From: Streptomyces sp. B93
GTDB taxonomy: Bacteria; Actinomycetota; Actinomycetes; Streptomycetales; Streptomycetaceae
Direction of reading: 5' to 3'
NCBI RefSeq assembly: GCF_018070565.1
Contig: NZ_JAGPXL010000010.1
Span: forward strand, 124,001 to 188,000
DNA length: 64,000 bases
Part shown: piece by piece, positions 56,242 to 64,000 of the stretch
How positions within the stretch are numbered: position 1 is the first letter of the stretch
Layout: each line of letters opens with the position of its first letter
Notes under the pieces: model-generated
What the model was told of the DNA's origin: nothing
Database searches by the model: none
The model's input: the letters and a program-made list of their open reading frames with translations, nothing else
Made by a program: the position numbers and the translations under genes

Positions 56242-58596
56242 ATGCGTAGCTCACCCGCACGGCAACCCTTACGGGCCCTCGGACGGCTCATCCGCCCCCT
56301 GGCCGTACTGGCGCTCCTCGCCGGTACGGCCCTCGGCGCGTCCGGCGTCCCCGCGCACGCCGAGCCCCAGGCGTGGACGCCCAAGCCCGCGCCCATGACC
56401 ACCCCGTGGACCAACCAGGTCCCCGTCGACAACCCCCACCCCGAGTACCCGCGGCCCCAGCTCACCCGCGCCGACTGGGCCAACCTCAACGGCATATGGG
56501 ACTTCGCGGTCACCCCGGCCGACGCCGGTCAGCCCGCGTCGTTCACCGAACAGATCCGCGTCCCCTTCCCCGCCGAGTCCGCGCTCTCCGGCGTACAGCG
56601 CCGCATCACCCAGAACGACAAGCTCTGGTACAAGCGCACCTTCACCGTGCCGTCGAACTGGAACGGCCGCCGCGTCCAGCTCAACTTCGGCGCCAGTGAC
56701 TGGCGTACCACGGTGTGGGTCAACGGCCGCCAGGCCGGGGCCGCCCACTCCGGCGGCTACGACGCCTTCTCCTACGACATCACCGACCTGCTGGCCGGCG
56801 GCGGCACTCACACGATCGTCGTCTCCGTGTGGGATCCCACCGAGACCGGCAGCCAGGCCGTCGGCAAACAGCGCATCCGCGACGTCGCTCCGCACCCCGG
56901 CGGCGGCATCTTCTACACCGCCGCGTCCGGCATCTGGCAGACCGTCTGGCTGGAACCGGTGAACGCCGCGCACATCGGCCGCCTCGACCTGGTGCCCGAC
57001 CCGGCGAACAACCGGCTCAGGGTCACCGTCCGGGGCAGCGGCACCAGCGGTCACCAGGCCCGCGTCACCGTCTCCACCGGCGGCACCACCATCGGCACCG
57101 CCACCGGCCCCGTCGGCACCGAGTTCAGCGTGCCGGTGCCGAACCCACGCCTGTGGACCCCCGACGACCCGTTCCTCTACGACGTCCGCGCCGACCTGCT
57201 CTCCGGCACGTCGACCGTCGACTCCGCCGACAGCTACACCGGCATGCGCACCGTCGGCCTCGCCCGCGTCGACGGCGTGCTGCGCCCCGTCCTCAACGGG
57301 CGGTTCGTCTTCCAGACCGGCACCCTCGACCAGGGCTACTGGCCGGACGGCATCTACACCGCGCCCACCGACGCCGCCCTGCGCCACGACCTCCAGAAGC
57401 ACAAGGACCTCGGCTTCAACATGGTCCGCAAGCACATCAAGGTCGAACCGCAGCGCTGGTTCTACTGGGCCGACCGGCTCGGCCTGCTGGTCTGGCAGGA
57501 CATGCCGTCGATGGACCTGCGTACCCCCGACGCCGCGGCCCGGGTGCAGTGGGAGGCCGAGTACGACCGCGTCATCGACCAGCACCGCAGCTCCCCGTCG
57601 GTGATCATGTGGGTCAACCAGAACGAGGGCTGGGGCCAGTACGACCAGGCCCGCATCGCCAACGAGGTCAAGGCCTACGACCCCACCCGCCTCGTCAACA
57701 ACATGAGCGGCGTCAACTGCTGCGGCGCCGTCGACGGCGGCAACGGCGACGTCGTCGACCACCATGTCTACGTCGGCCCCGGCACCACCGTGCCCAGCGC
57801 CACCCGCGCCGCCGTCCTCGGCGAGTACGGCGGCCTCGGCTACAAGGTCCCCGGCCACGAGTGGTACCCCGGCGGCGGCTTCAGCTACGAGGACCAGCCC
57901 ACCCTCACCCACCTGAACAACCGCTTCGTCGGTCTGCTCGACGGCATCCGCGAGGTCCGGATGCCCAGGGGCCTGTCCGCCGCCGTCTACACCGAGATCA
58001 CCGACGTCGAGAACGAGGCCAACGGCCTGCTCACCTACGACCGGCAGGTCGTCAAGGTCGACGAGGCCCGGGTCCGGGCCGCCAACCGGGCCCTCATCGA
58101 CGCCTCACGCTCCCCGCAGACACCCGTCACCCTGCCCACCGGGCAGTACCGCTCCCTGCGGGTGACCACCCCCGGCCACACCGACCGCTACCTCCGGCAC
58201 CGGGACGGCGCCGCCTTCACGGACATCGTCACCAGCGGCAGCCCCGCGCTGCTGAAGAACGACGCGACCTGGCGGATCGTTCCCGGACTCGCCGAAGCCT
58301 CCTGCTACTCCTTCGAGTCGCGCAACTACCCCGGCGAGTACCTGCGCCACCGCGACTACCGCGTGTACAAGGAAGGCGGCAGCGGCGACCTGTTCCGCGC
58401 CGACGCCACCTTCTGTCCCGTCCGGGGCGCGAACGGCGGGGTGCGGCTGTCGGCGTACAACTTCCCCGAGCAGTACCTGCGGCACTACAACGCCGAGTTG
58501 TGGCTGGCCACCCCGGGCGGCACCCACACCTGGGACAACCCCGCCCTGTTCACGGAGGACACCACCTGGGCGGTGGAGGCGCCGTGGGCTCCCTGA
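56242..58596 (+). CDS. Secreted GH2 glycosidase with C-terminal CBM42 (AbfB)
   Basis: A protein of 784 residues. Signal peptide about 1-42 (LAVLALLAGTALGASGVPAH). GH2 sugar-binding, immunoglobulin and TIM-barrel domains follow; the acid/base is probably Glu462 in VNQNEGWGQYD and the nucleophile is likely Glu528 in LGEYGG. Residues about 640-784 form an AbfB/CBM42 arabinofuranose-binding trefoil with three YLRH repeats (DRYLRHRDG, GEYLRHRDY, EQYLRHYNA). CBM42 binds furanose side chains, so the substrate is likely a furanosyl polysaccharide. The start has GGAGG before ATG. It is the last gene of the transporter operon. Confidence 0.88.
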   Translation: MRSSPARQPLRALGRLIRPLAVLALLAGTALGASGVPAHAEPQAWTPKPAPMTTPWTNQVPVDNPHPEYPRPQLTRADWANLNGIWDFAVTPADAGQPASFTEQIRVPFPAESALSGVQRRITQNDKLWYKRTFTVPSNWNGRRVQLNFGASDWRTTVWVNGRQAGAAHSGGYDAFSYDITDLLAGGGTHTIVVSVWDPTETGSQAVGKQRIRDVAPHPGGGIFYTAASGIWQTVWLEPVNAAHIGRLDLVPDPANNRLRVTVRGSGTSGHQARVTVSTGGTTIGTATGPVGTEFSVPVPNPRLWTPDDPFLYDVRADLLSGTSTVDSADSYTGMRTVGLARVDGVLRPVLNGRFVFQTGTLDQGYWPDGIYTAPTDAALRHDLQKHKDLGFNMVRKHIKVEPQRWFYWADRLGLLVWQDMPSMDLRTPDAAARVQWEAEYDRVIDQHRSSPSVIMWVNQNEGWGQYDQARIANEVKAYDPTRLVNNMSGVNCCGAVDGGNGDVVDHHVYVGPGTTVPSATRAAVLGEYGGLGYKVPGHEWYPGGGFSYEDQPTLTHLNNRFVGLLDGIREVRMPRGLSAAVYTEITDVENEANGLLTYDRQVVKVDEARVRAANRALIDASRSPQTPVTLPTGQYRSLRVTTPGHTDRYLRHRDGAAFTDIVTSGSPALLKNDATWRIVPGLAEASCYSFESRNYPGEYLRHRDYRVYKEGGSGDLFRADATFCPVRGANGGVRLSAYNFPEQYLRHYNAELWLATPGGTHTWDNPALFTEDTTWAVEAPWAP

Positions 58597-58609
58597 GATG
58601 ACGGCGACA

Positions 58610-58635
58610 GCGGGCGGCGCCTGAGCGCCGCCCGC
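58610..58635. terminator. Hairpin between convergent GH2 genes
   Basis: GCGGGCGGCGC pairs with GCGCCGCCCGC across a CTGA loop, an 11-bp perfect stem. It lies between the two convergent GH2 genes and can act on both. Confidence 0.75.
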
Positions 58636-58654
58636 CGCGAACCACCGGGGGCGT

Positions 58655-61600
58655 CTACGGCCGTTCCCCGGCGTGCAGGGCGCTCACCTCCTCTGCGGTG
58701 AGCGCCTTGTCGTAGGCGTGCACCTCGTCGACGGCGCCGTTCCAGAAGTCGGTGTCGTTGCCCTCCCACTGGGCGCGGCCCACGGCCAGCGGGCCGGTGC
58801 TCACATAGTTGGGGCCGCTGGTGGCGGTCGCCGCGAGCTTTCCGTCGACGTACAGCTTGATCTGGTGGGTGGCGTCGTCGCGCACACCGACCAGGTGGTA
58901 CCAGCGGCCCGTCTCCGGGGTGGTGACCAGCCGGGCCCGCTGTCCGCCGGGCAGGCTGAAGGCGAAGGCGCCCTGGCCGTACTGGAGGTAGAACGGGCTC
59001 GCCTGGCGGCGGCCGTCCTGGCTGACCGCGGTGGCGTAGTTGCCGGGGAGCGCGTCCAGACGCACCCACGCGGCCACCGAGTAACTGCCGGTGGTGTCGA
59101 GCACCGGCCCGTCGGTGGCGGCGTACTGCCCCCGGCCGTCGAACTTCAGCGCGCTGCCGCTGACTCCGGGGGTCCAGGCGGTGCCCTCGGACAGGGTGAG
59201 CGGCCGGTCGTTCGGGCCCTCGTCCGCGGCGGTGGTGCCGGTGCCCTCGTCGAGGGTCCAGTGGCCGCCGCCGGTCAGCGGCTCGCGGTCACCGGCGGCG
59301 GCTCCGGCCGCGATGACCTCACGGTTGATCTCCCGCACCGCGGCCGGGTCGACCTTGATGTCCCGGCGGTCGTAGGTGTAGAGGCCGTTGAGTTCGTTCT
59401 CCAGGTCGGTGATCTGGGTGTACACCGAGCCGGACAGCTCGGCCCTGGCCTGGTCGAGGTAGTACCGCTCGGTGTTCTCGACGTACCGGCGGGTCAGCTC
59501 CTCCTTGGTGTTCACCCCGCTGTAGATCACCGTCGGGGCGCCCGGCCACATGTGACCCGGGGTGCGCAGGGTGAAGCCGCCGTGCTCACCGTCCATCGCG
59601 GCGCGGGTGGCGTCCGGGAAGGGCGGGTCGGTGTTGTTGTAGTCGTGGTGGTCGATGATGTCGCCCTTGCCCGAGTCGCCCTTGGAGTTGCAGCAGTTGA
59701 CCCCGCTGTGGGCGTTGACGATCCGGGACGGGTCGGCCGCCTGGACGGCCTCGGTGATCTGGCCGGTCTCCTCGCGGTCCCACTCGCCCCAGCCCTCGTT
59801 GAAGACGATCCAGCCGATCACCGAGGGGGAGTTGTGGTGCTCACGGGTGATCTCCATGCCCTGGTCGACGAAGGCCTGGTGGCCGGTGTCGGTGCGCAGG
59901 TCACCGGAGACGAAGTCCTGCCAGACCAGCAGCCCGAGCCGGTCGGCGTGGTAGAACCACCGCGCGGGCTCCACCTTGATGTGCTTGCGCACGGCGTTGA
60001 AGCCCAGTTCCTTGTGCGCCTCGAGGTCGAAGGCGAGGGCCGCGTCGCTGGGCGCGGTGTAGAGCCCGTCGGGCCAGAAGCCCTGGTCGAGCGTGGCGAG
60101 GGAGAAGACCGGCTCCCCGTTGAGGACGAGCTTCTGGTAGCCGCCCACCTCCTCGATGCCGACCTCGCGCATCCCGAAGTAGCTGCCGATCCGGTCGGTG
60201 GACTTCCCGTCGGTGAGGCGGACGTCGAGGTCGTACAGGTAGGGGTCGTCCGGGGTCCACAGGTGCTGCCTGGCCACCGGCAGCCGCAGTTCGCGGCCCG
60301 CGGGTCCGCTGACCCTGCCGACGATCCGGCCCCGGGTGTCGCGGGCGACGGCCTCCACCCGGGCCCGCGCGGAGGCGGTGCCGGACTCCACGGTGACGGC
60401 GAGGCTGCTCGAGTCGATGTCGGGCGTCATGACGACGTTGTCAACGGAGACGTCGGCGACGGGCTCCATCCACACCGTCTGCCAGATGCCCGACGACTGG
60501 GTGTAGAAGATGCCGCCCGGGTTCCGGGACTGCTTGCCCGTCGGCTGGTCGGCGCCACCGGTGTCGGTGACCGCGACCACGATCTCCTGGGGCCCGCGTC
60601 GCTTCAGCGCGTCGGTGATGTCGGCGCTGAACGCGTCGTAACCGCCGGTGTGTTCGGCCACCTTCTTGCCGTTGACCCAGACCCGGGCCTGGTAGTCCAC
60701 GGCGCCGAAGTTGAGCTTCAGCCGGTTGCCCTTGCCGACGTTCCAGTTCTTCGGCACGTCGACGAGCCTGCGGTAGAACATGTGGTCCTCGTGCCGTTCG
60801 AGGCCCGACAGCTGGGACTCGACCGGGAACGGCACGATGATCTTCTCGTCCAGGTCCTTGCCGAAGACGGGCTGTTCACCCGCGGCGGCACCGCTGAACT
60901 GCCAGGGACCGTTGAGGTTCTTCCACTTGTCGCGCACCTGCTGCGGACGCGGGTACTCCGGCAGCGGGTTCTTGGTGTCGACCTTGTCGCCCCACGGGGT
61001 GGTGAGCCGGTGCGCGGAGTCGTTCCGCGCCCAGCGGGCGATCTTCGGCACGCTCTCGCCGCCGGAGGTGAGGCCGCCCTCGCCGTCGTAGCCGAACCGG
61101 ACCTGCTGGCCCCGCTGGACGGGCTCGGCGAGCGTGATCAGCAGGGTGTCGGGCGCGCCGGGGTCGACGACGGCCGACTCCACGGGCATCGCGGTGGTGT
61201 CGGCCTCGACCTTCAGATGGCCAGCGACCGACCCGGAGCCGCCGACGGGTCCCTCGAACCGGGCCCGCACCCGCCGTCCGTCCTCGCCGACGGTCGGCTC
61301 CACCGGGTACACCTCGAAACCGGCGGGCGGGGTGAACGCCGACATCGGCACGATCTGCTTGGGCAGCGTCGGCGTGGACCAGCGCAGGAACATGTTCGCC
61401 CCGCCGAAGTCCTGGAACATCTCCAGGCGGAAGTCGTGCTTCTCCCCGGCGTTCAGCCTGACCGGCGCGCTGGTCTGCTCGCGGTCCCAGTCCGGTTCCC
61501 AGTGGTCGATGACCGGCTCGCCGTCGATGAACAGCCGGAAGCCGTTGTCGCCGATGGCGTAGAACGTGTAGTCACCGGTCTCCGGCGCCTCGATCTGCCC

Positions 61601-61966
61601 CGTCCAGCGGGCGGTGGTGTGCTCCGTCCGCCCGGTCAGCTCCTCGAAGGTACTGGTCAGACCGGAGAAGTTGATCTGCGGGTCGAGCAGGGTGCCGCCG
61701 AGTTCGGCGAAGTCCCGCGCACCCGGCGCCGACATGCGGAAGTACTCGCCCTTCAGGCCGTTCACCTGGACGGGCCCCTGCTCGGCCGAGAGCGCGGACG
61801 CGCCCACGACGGCGGTCTCGGCGGCCGACGCGGCGGGCGTCAGCGCGGTGGTGGGCAGCACCAGGGCTGCGGCGGTCAGCAGGGCCCACGCTCCGGCGCG
61901 TGGGCGGCTCGGTCGTCCGGTTCTCGTCGCTGTCGTTCCTGGCCTTGCTGTTCTTGTCCTTCTCAT
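58655..61966 (-). CDS. Secreted PA14-GH2-LamG glycosidase
   Basis: A protein of 1103 residues. Signal peptide about 1-48 (LLTAAALVLPTTALTPAASA). A PA14 domain follows at about 70-205 (GLKGEYFRMSAPG, FYAIGDNGFRLFIDGEPVI). The GH2 domains lie at about 320-890, parallel to those of the convergent gene (NPLPEYPRPQ, then acid/base Glu in VFNEGWGEWD and likely nucleophile in DGEHGGFT). A C-terminal LamG domain spans 905-1098 (SYSVAAWVRLDALPGNYATA). The strong likeness to the first GH2 enzyme indicates a duplicated specificity with different binding modules. ATG 61966 follows GAGGAAGGG. The palindrome at 62061 is the probable LacI operator. Confidence 0.88.
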   Translation of the reverse strand: MRRTRTARPGTTATRTGRPSRPRAGAWALLTAAALVLPTTALTPAASAAETAVVGASALSAEQGPVQVNGLKGEYFRMSAPGARDFAELGGTLLDPQINFSGLTSTFEELTGRTEHTTARWTGQIEAPETGDYTFYAIGDNGFRLFIDGEPVIDHWEPDWDREQTSAPVRLNAGEKHDFRLEMFQDFGGANMFLRWSTPTLPKQIVPMSAFTPPAGFEVYPVEPTVGEDGRRVRARFEGPVGGSGSVAGHLKVEADTTAMPVESAVVDPGAPDTLLITLAEPVQRGQQVRFGYDGEGGLTSGGESVPKIARWARNDSAHRLTTPWGDKVDTKNPLPEYPRPQQVRDKWKNLNGPWQFSGAAAGEQPVFGKDLDEKIIVPFPVESQLSGLERHEDHMFYRRLVDVPKNWNVGKGNRLKLNFGAVDYQARVWVNGKKVAEHTGGYDAFSADITDALKRRGPQEIVVAVTDTGGADQPTGKQSRNPGGIFYTQSSGIWQTVWMEPVADVSVDNVVMTPDIDSSSLAVTVESGTASARARVEAVARDTRGRIVGRVSGPAGRELRLPVARQHLWTPDDPYLYDLDVRLTDGKSTDRIGSYFGMREVGIEEVGGYQKLVLNGEPVFSLATLDQGFWPDGLYTAPSDAALAFDLEAHKELGFNAVRKHIKVEPARWFYHADRLGLLVWQDFVSGDLRTDTGHQAFVDQGMEITREHHNSPSVIGWIVFNEGWGEWDREETGQITEAVQAADPSRIVNAHSGVNCCNSKGDSGKGDIIDHHDYNNTDPPFPDATRAAMDGEHGGFTLRTPGHMWPGAPTVIYSGVNTKEELTRRYVENTERYYLDQARAELSGSVYTQITDLENELNGLYTYDRRDIKVDPAAVREINREVIAAGAAAGDREPLTGGGHWTLDEGTGTTAADEGPNDRPLTLSEGTAWTPGVSGSALKFDGRGQYAATDGPVLDTTGSYSVAAWVRLDALPGNYATAVSQDGRRQASPFYLQYGQGAFAFSLPGGQRARLVTTPETGRWYHLVGVRDDATHQIKLYVDGKLAATATSGPNYVSTGPLAVGRAQWEGNDTDFWNGAVDEVHAYDKALTAEEVSALHAGERP

Positions 61967-62299
61967 GACCCTTCCTCGCGCAGAGGGCTTGGACCGGGAC
62001 CGGGATCAATCGGCGGACAGCACCGACACGGGTACGGGGGTACGGCTCGTCCAGCGGCTATTCCAACGTTGGAAACCCGGTGCCAGCGGAATGACAACAC
62101 GCCCCCCGGCGACTGTCCAGACCTCCTGCACGGCCGAGTTGATCCGCCATCAGCGCGCCACGCCCGGTCTCGGCCCACCCGGGTGACACCCGACGGCGCC
62201 GACGGGCGGCTCCCGCGGGCCGCCCCTACCGTGGGACCCGCGGGCTGTCCGCCGCCTCCCGTCGGCGCAGCCGCGCCCGTCCGCGAAGGCGAAGGAACG
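61967..62299. other. Intergenic region between GH2 and DUF1275 genes
   Basis: 333 bases of divergent upstream sequence. The only clear element is the palindrome at 62061-62074, which lies on the GH2 side. No ORF or RNA is supported. Confidence 0.5.
62061..62074. promoter_or_regulatory. Perfect 14-bp CG-centred LacI-type palindrome
   Basis: TTCCAACGTTGGAA is a perfect palindrome 95 bases before the PA14-GH2-LamG start. Read on the plus strand it continues AACCC, matching the box before the transporter operon (TTCCAACGATGTAAAAACC). Confidence 0.65.
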
Positions 62300-62956
62300 A
62301 TGGCCGTCCCAGCACAGCAGACGCCCGCCCCGGGGCCGGGCCCGGCGACGCGACTGCTGCTCACCACCGCCGCGGGCGGGGTGAACGCCATCGGGTACCT
62401 GGCACTCGGCGGGGTCTTCACGAGTGTGATGACCGCGAACCTCGCACTCCTCGGACTGGCCCTCGGCGGCGGCTCGCTCACCGTCGCCCGGCTCGCGGCC
62501 GTCGCGATCGCCGCGTACCTGGCGGGCGCGGCCGTGGGCGGCAGGGTGGCCGTGCGGGGGCTGTGGGCCGCGCTGGCCGTGGAGAGCGTGGCGCTGTGGG
62601 CGTCGTGGGTGCTCTGGCTGACGGCCGACGGCACACCGGGCGCGGCACGGCAGGCCGTGCTGCTCGCCGCCGGGGCCCTGGCCATGGGATGCCAGAGCGG
62701 GGGCGTCCAGGCGGCCTCCGGGGGCACCGCGACGACGACCGCCTATCTGACCGGCGCCCTCACCGGGGTGGTCGTGCACGCGGTGACGGCCGGGCGGCTC
62801 CAACGGCGTACCCTCGCGGCGCTCGTGCTGCTGCCGCTGGGCGCGGCGGCGGGCGGCCTGGCGGTGGAGTACGTACGCCTGGCGGCTCCGGCGCTGCCCG
62901 CGCTGCTGGTGACGGGGGCGCTGGGGGTGGCGTGGGCGGGGCGGGGGAAGGGCTGA
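62300..62956 (+). CDS. DUF1275 (YoaK-type) membrane protein
   Basis: A protein of 218 residues with about six membrane helices. The N-terminal part carries the family pattern AAGGVNAIGYLALGGVFTSV followed by MTANLALLGLALGGG. The later helices (AVLLAAGALAMGCQSGGVQA) match too. The family is uncharacterised; transport or stress roles are only suggested elsewhere. ATG 62300 has GAAGGA before it. No operon partner is visible. Confidence 0.82.
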   Translation: MAVPAQQTPAPGPGPATRLLLTTAAGGVNAIGYLALGGVFTSVMTANLALLGLALGGGSLTVARLAAVAIAAYLAGAAVGGRVAVRGLWAALAVESVALWASWVLWLTADGTPGAARQAVLLAAGALAMGCQSGGVQAASGGTATTTAYLTGALTGVVVHAVTAGRLQRRTLAALVLLPLGAAAGGLAVEYVRLAAPALPALLVTGALGVAWAGRGKG

Positions 62957-63136
62957 AGGGCCGCCCTTTGTTCGCGTGCAGCGCTCCGCATGGACGCGCG
63001 CTCAAGAAACCGGGACGGCCGCGCATGTTCACCCTCCGGTCCCGTCCATAGGCTCGAACTCCCGGCGCGCGGACTCCCGTAGCGCTCGCCTCCGCCACCA
63101 TGCCGCAGGGTTCCCCATGCCCAGTAAGGGTTCTTC

Positions 63137-63838
63137 ATGTCCCGTGCAGACAGCAGCAGGTCCACGATCCTCCTCGTCCACGGCGCCTGGCACGGCGCCT
63201 GGGCCTGGGAGAAGTTCGTCCCCGAGCTGACGGCGCTCGGCCGGCGGGTGGAGACCGTCGACCTGCCGAGCGCCTCGGCCGACGAGAACAACACCGCCGG
63301 GATGTACGACGACGCGCGCGTCGTCCGCGAGCGGCTCGCCGCCCTCGACGGTCCCGTGACCGTCCTGGCCCACTCCTACGGCGGCATCCCGGCCACGGAG
63401 GCCGTCATCGGCGCGGCCAACGTCTCCCGGCTCATCTACGTCGCCGCCTTCATGCTCGACGCGGGCGAGTCCATCGACACCCTGAGCGGCGGGCAGATCT
63501 CCGGCAGCGGCGCCGTGACCCTGTCCGCGTACGGGCAGTACGAGGACCCCAGGGCCGCCTTCTACCCGGACGCCGCGCCCGAGGACGCCGACCGTGCCGC
63601 CGAGCGGCTGGTCCTCCAGTCGGCGAGGTCGTTCTGCGAACCGCTCACCGAGGCCGCCTGGAAGACCGTCCCGGCCAGCTATGTCATCGCCGAGCACGAC
63701 ACCGCGCTGGTCACGGACCTCCAGGTCGGCATGGCCGGCCGGGCGGAGCGCACCTATCGGGTGGCTTCCGGGCACTCCCCGTTCCTGTCGGTGCCCGCCG
63801 AACTGGCCCGGCTGGTCGACGGCGACGCGAAGGAGTGA
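63137..63838 (+). CDS. Alpha/beta hydrolase
   Basis: A protein of 233 residues, a small alpha/beta-hydrolase. The oxyanion-hole segment is LLVHGAWHGAWAWEKFVPEL, the nucleophile Ser is in AHSYGG (about residue 80), and the catalytic His is near the end in VASGHSPFLSVP; the acid is probably Asp in IAEHDTAL. It resembles the esterase group of plant methylesterase type (PF12697). No signal peptide; a Ser-rich start is cytoplasmic. Substrate unknown. Confidence 0.86.
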   Translation: MSRADSSRSTILLVHGAWHGAWAWEKFVPELTALGRRVETVDLPSASADENNTAGMYDDARVVRERLAALDGPVTVLAHSYGGIPATEAVIGAANVSRLIYVAAFMLDAGESIDTLSGGQISGSGAVTLSAYGQYEDPRAAFYPDAAPEDADRAAERLVLQSARSFCEPLTEAAWKTVPASYVIAEHDTALVTDLQVGMAGRAERTYRVASGHSPFLSVPAELARLVDGDAKE

Positions 63839-63994
63839 GGGCCCGGCGGGACGGGCGGCGCGGGGCGCGCCGTCAGGGGTGCGTCAAGGCCGGATGAGCC
63901 GCCGTAAGGGGACCGCTAAGGGCGTGGGAAGGCGGTCGGACGGCGGGTTCCCTGGACTGGTCCGATCCGTTCTCGAACCTTCAGGGAGCTTGCG

Positions 63995-64000
63995 ATGGCC
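63995..64000 (+). CDS. First codons of a gene truncated by the window end
   Basis: ATG GCC at the very end, with AGGGAG eight bases before the ATG, looks like a genuine start. Nothing can be said about the product. Confidence 0.4.

Overview
The window is chromosomal DNA of a Streptomyces-type actinomycete. It is very GC-rich, with GC-biased third codon positions and frequent GTG/TTG starts. It carries typical families: AfsR/SARP regulators, secreted RHS and LamG giants, monomeric isocitrate dehydrogenase, DUF574 methyltransferases and FurA-KatG. I see no phage, transposon, CRISPR array or replication origin.

Layout. 1-4.7 kb: the end of an L-2-hydroxyglutarate oxidase gene, a DM13 lipoprotein-like gene facing an ArsR/SRPBCC pair across a perfect palindrome, tRNA-Pro(GGG), a coupled small secreted protein plus amidase, and a secreted phospholipase A2. 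5.0-7.9 kb: a ferrous-iron operon, feoA-feoB-NifU-like, behind a candidate iron box. 8.2-18.6 kb: two giant secreted proteins (LamG, then RHS with an unrecognised C-terminal tip). 18.6-23.0 kb: two divergent AfsR-like regulators. 23.0-25.8 kb: furA-katG. 25.9-28.9 kb: an astacin-like metallopeptidase divergent from a LuxR/ATPase regulator, with a long inverted repeat between them.

29.0-34.3 kb is a TPR-CHAT protease gene divergent from a subtilase, an ECF-like sigma factor and a 158-residue partner. All four products look intracellular. The layout recalls the TPR-CHAT/sigma module of type III-E CRISPR loci, but no CRISPR is present. 34.3-43.6 kb is mixed metabolism: P450, N-formylglutamate amidohydrolase family, DUF5713, Icd, MscS channel, SDR, a flippase-like membrane protein and a DUF574 methyltransferase.

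43.9-48.9 kb holds three PLP enzymes joined by ATGA overlaps: a Y4yA-like decarboxylase fold, a cysteine-synthase/rhodanese fusion and a SufS-like aminotransferase. A methyltransferase follows. This is probably a small biosynthetic pathway for a sulfur- or diamino-acid product that I cannot name.

48.9-62.1 kb is a furanose-glycan utilisation cluster: secreted GH43, LacI regulator, a YtfQ/R/T-YjfF type transporter, a secreted GH2-CBM42 enzyme and a secreted PA14-GH2-LamG enzyme. Four related CG-centred boxes lie before the GH43, lacI, transporter and second GH2 genes, so one LacI regulon is likely. The transporter type and GH2/CBM42 enzymes point to galactofuranose or arabinofuranose. The window closes with a DUF1275 membrane protein, an alpha/beta hydrolase and the first codons of another gene.
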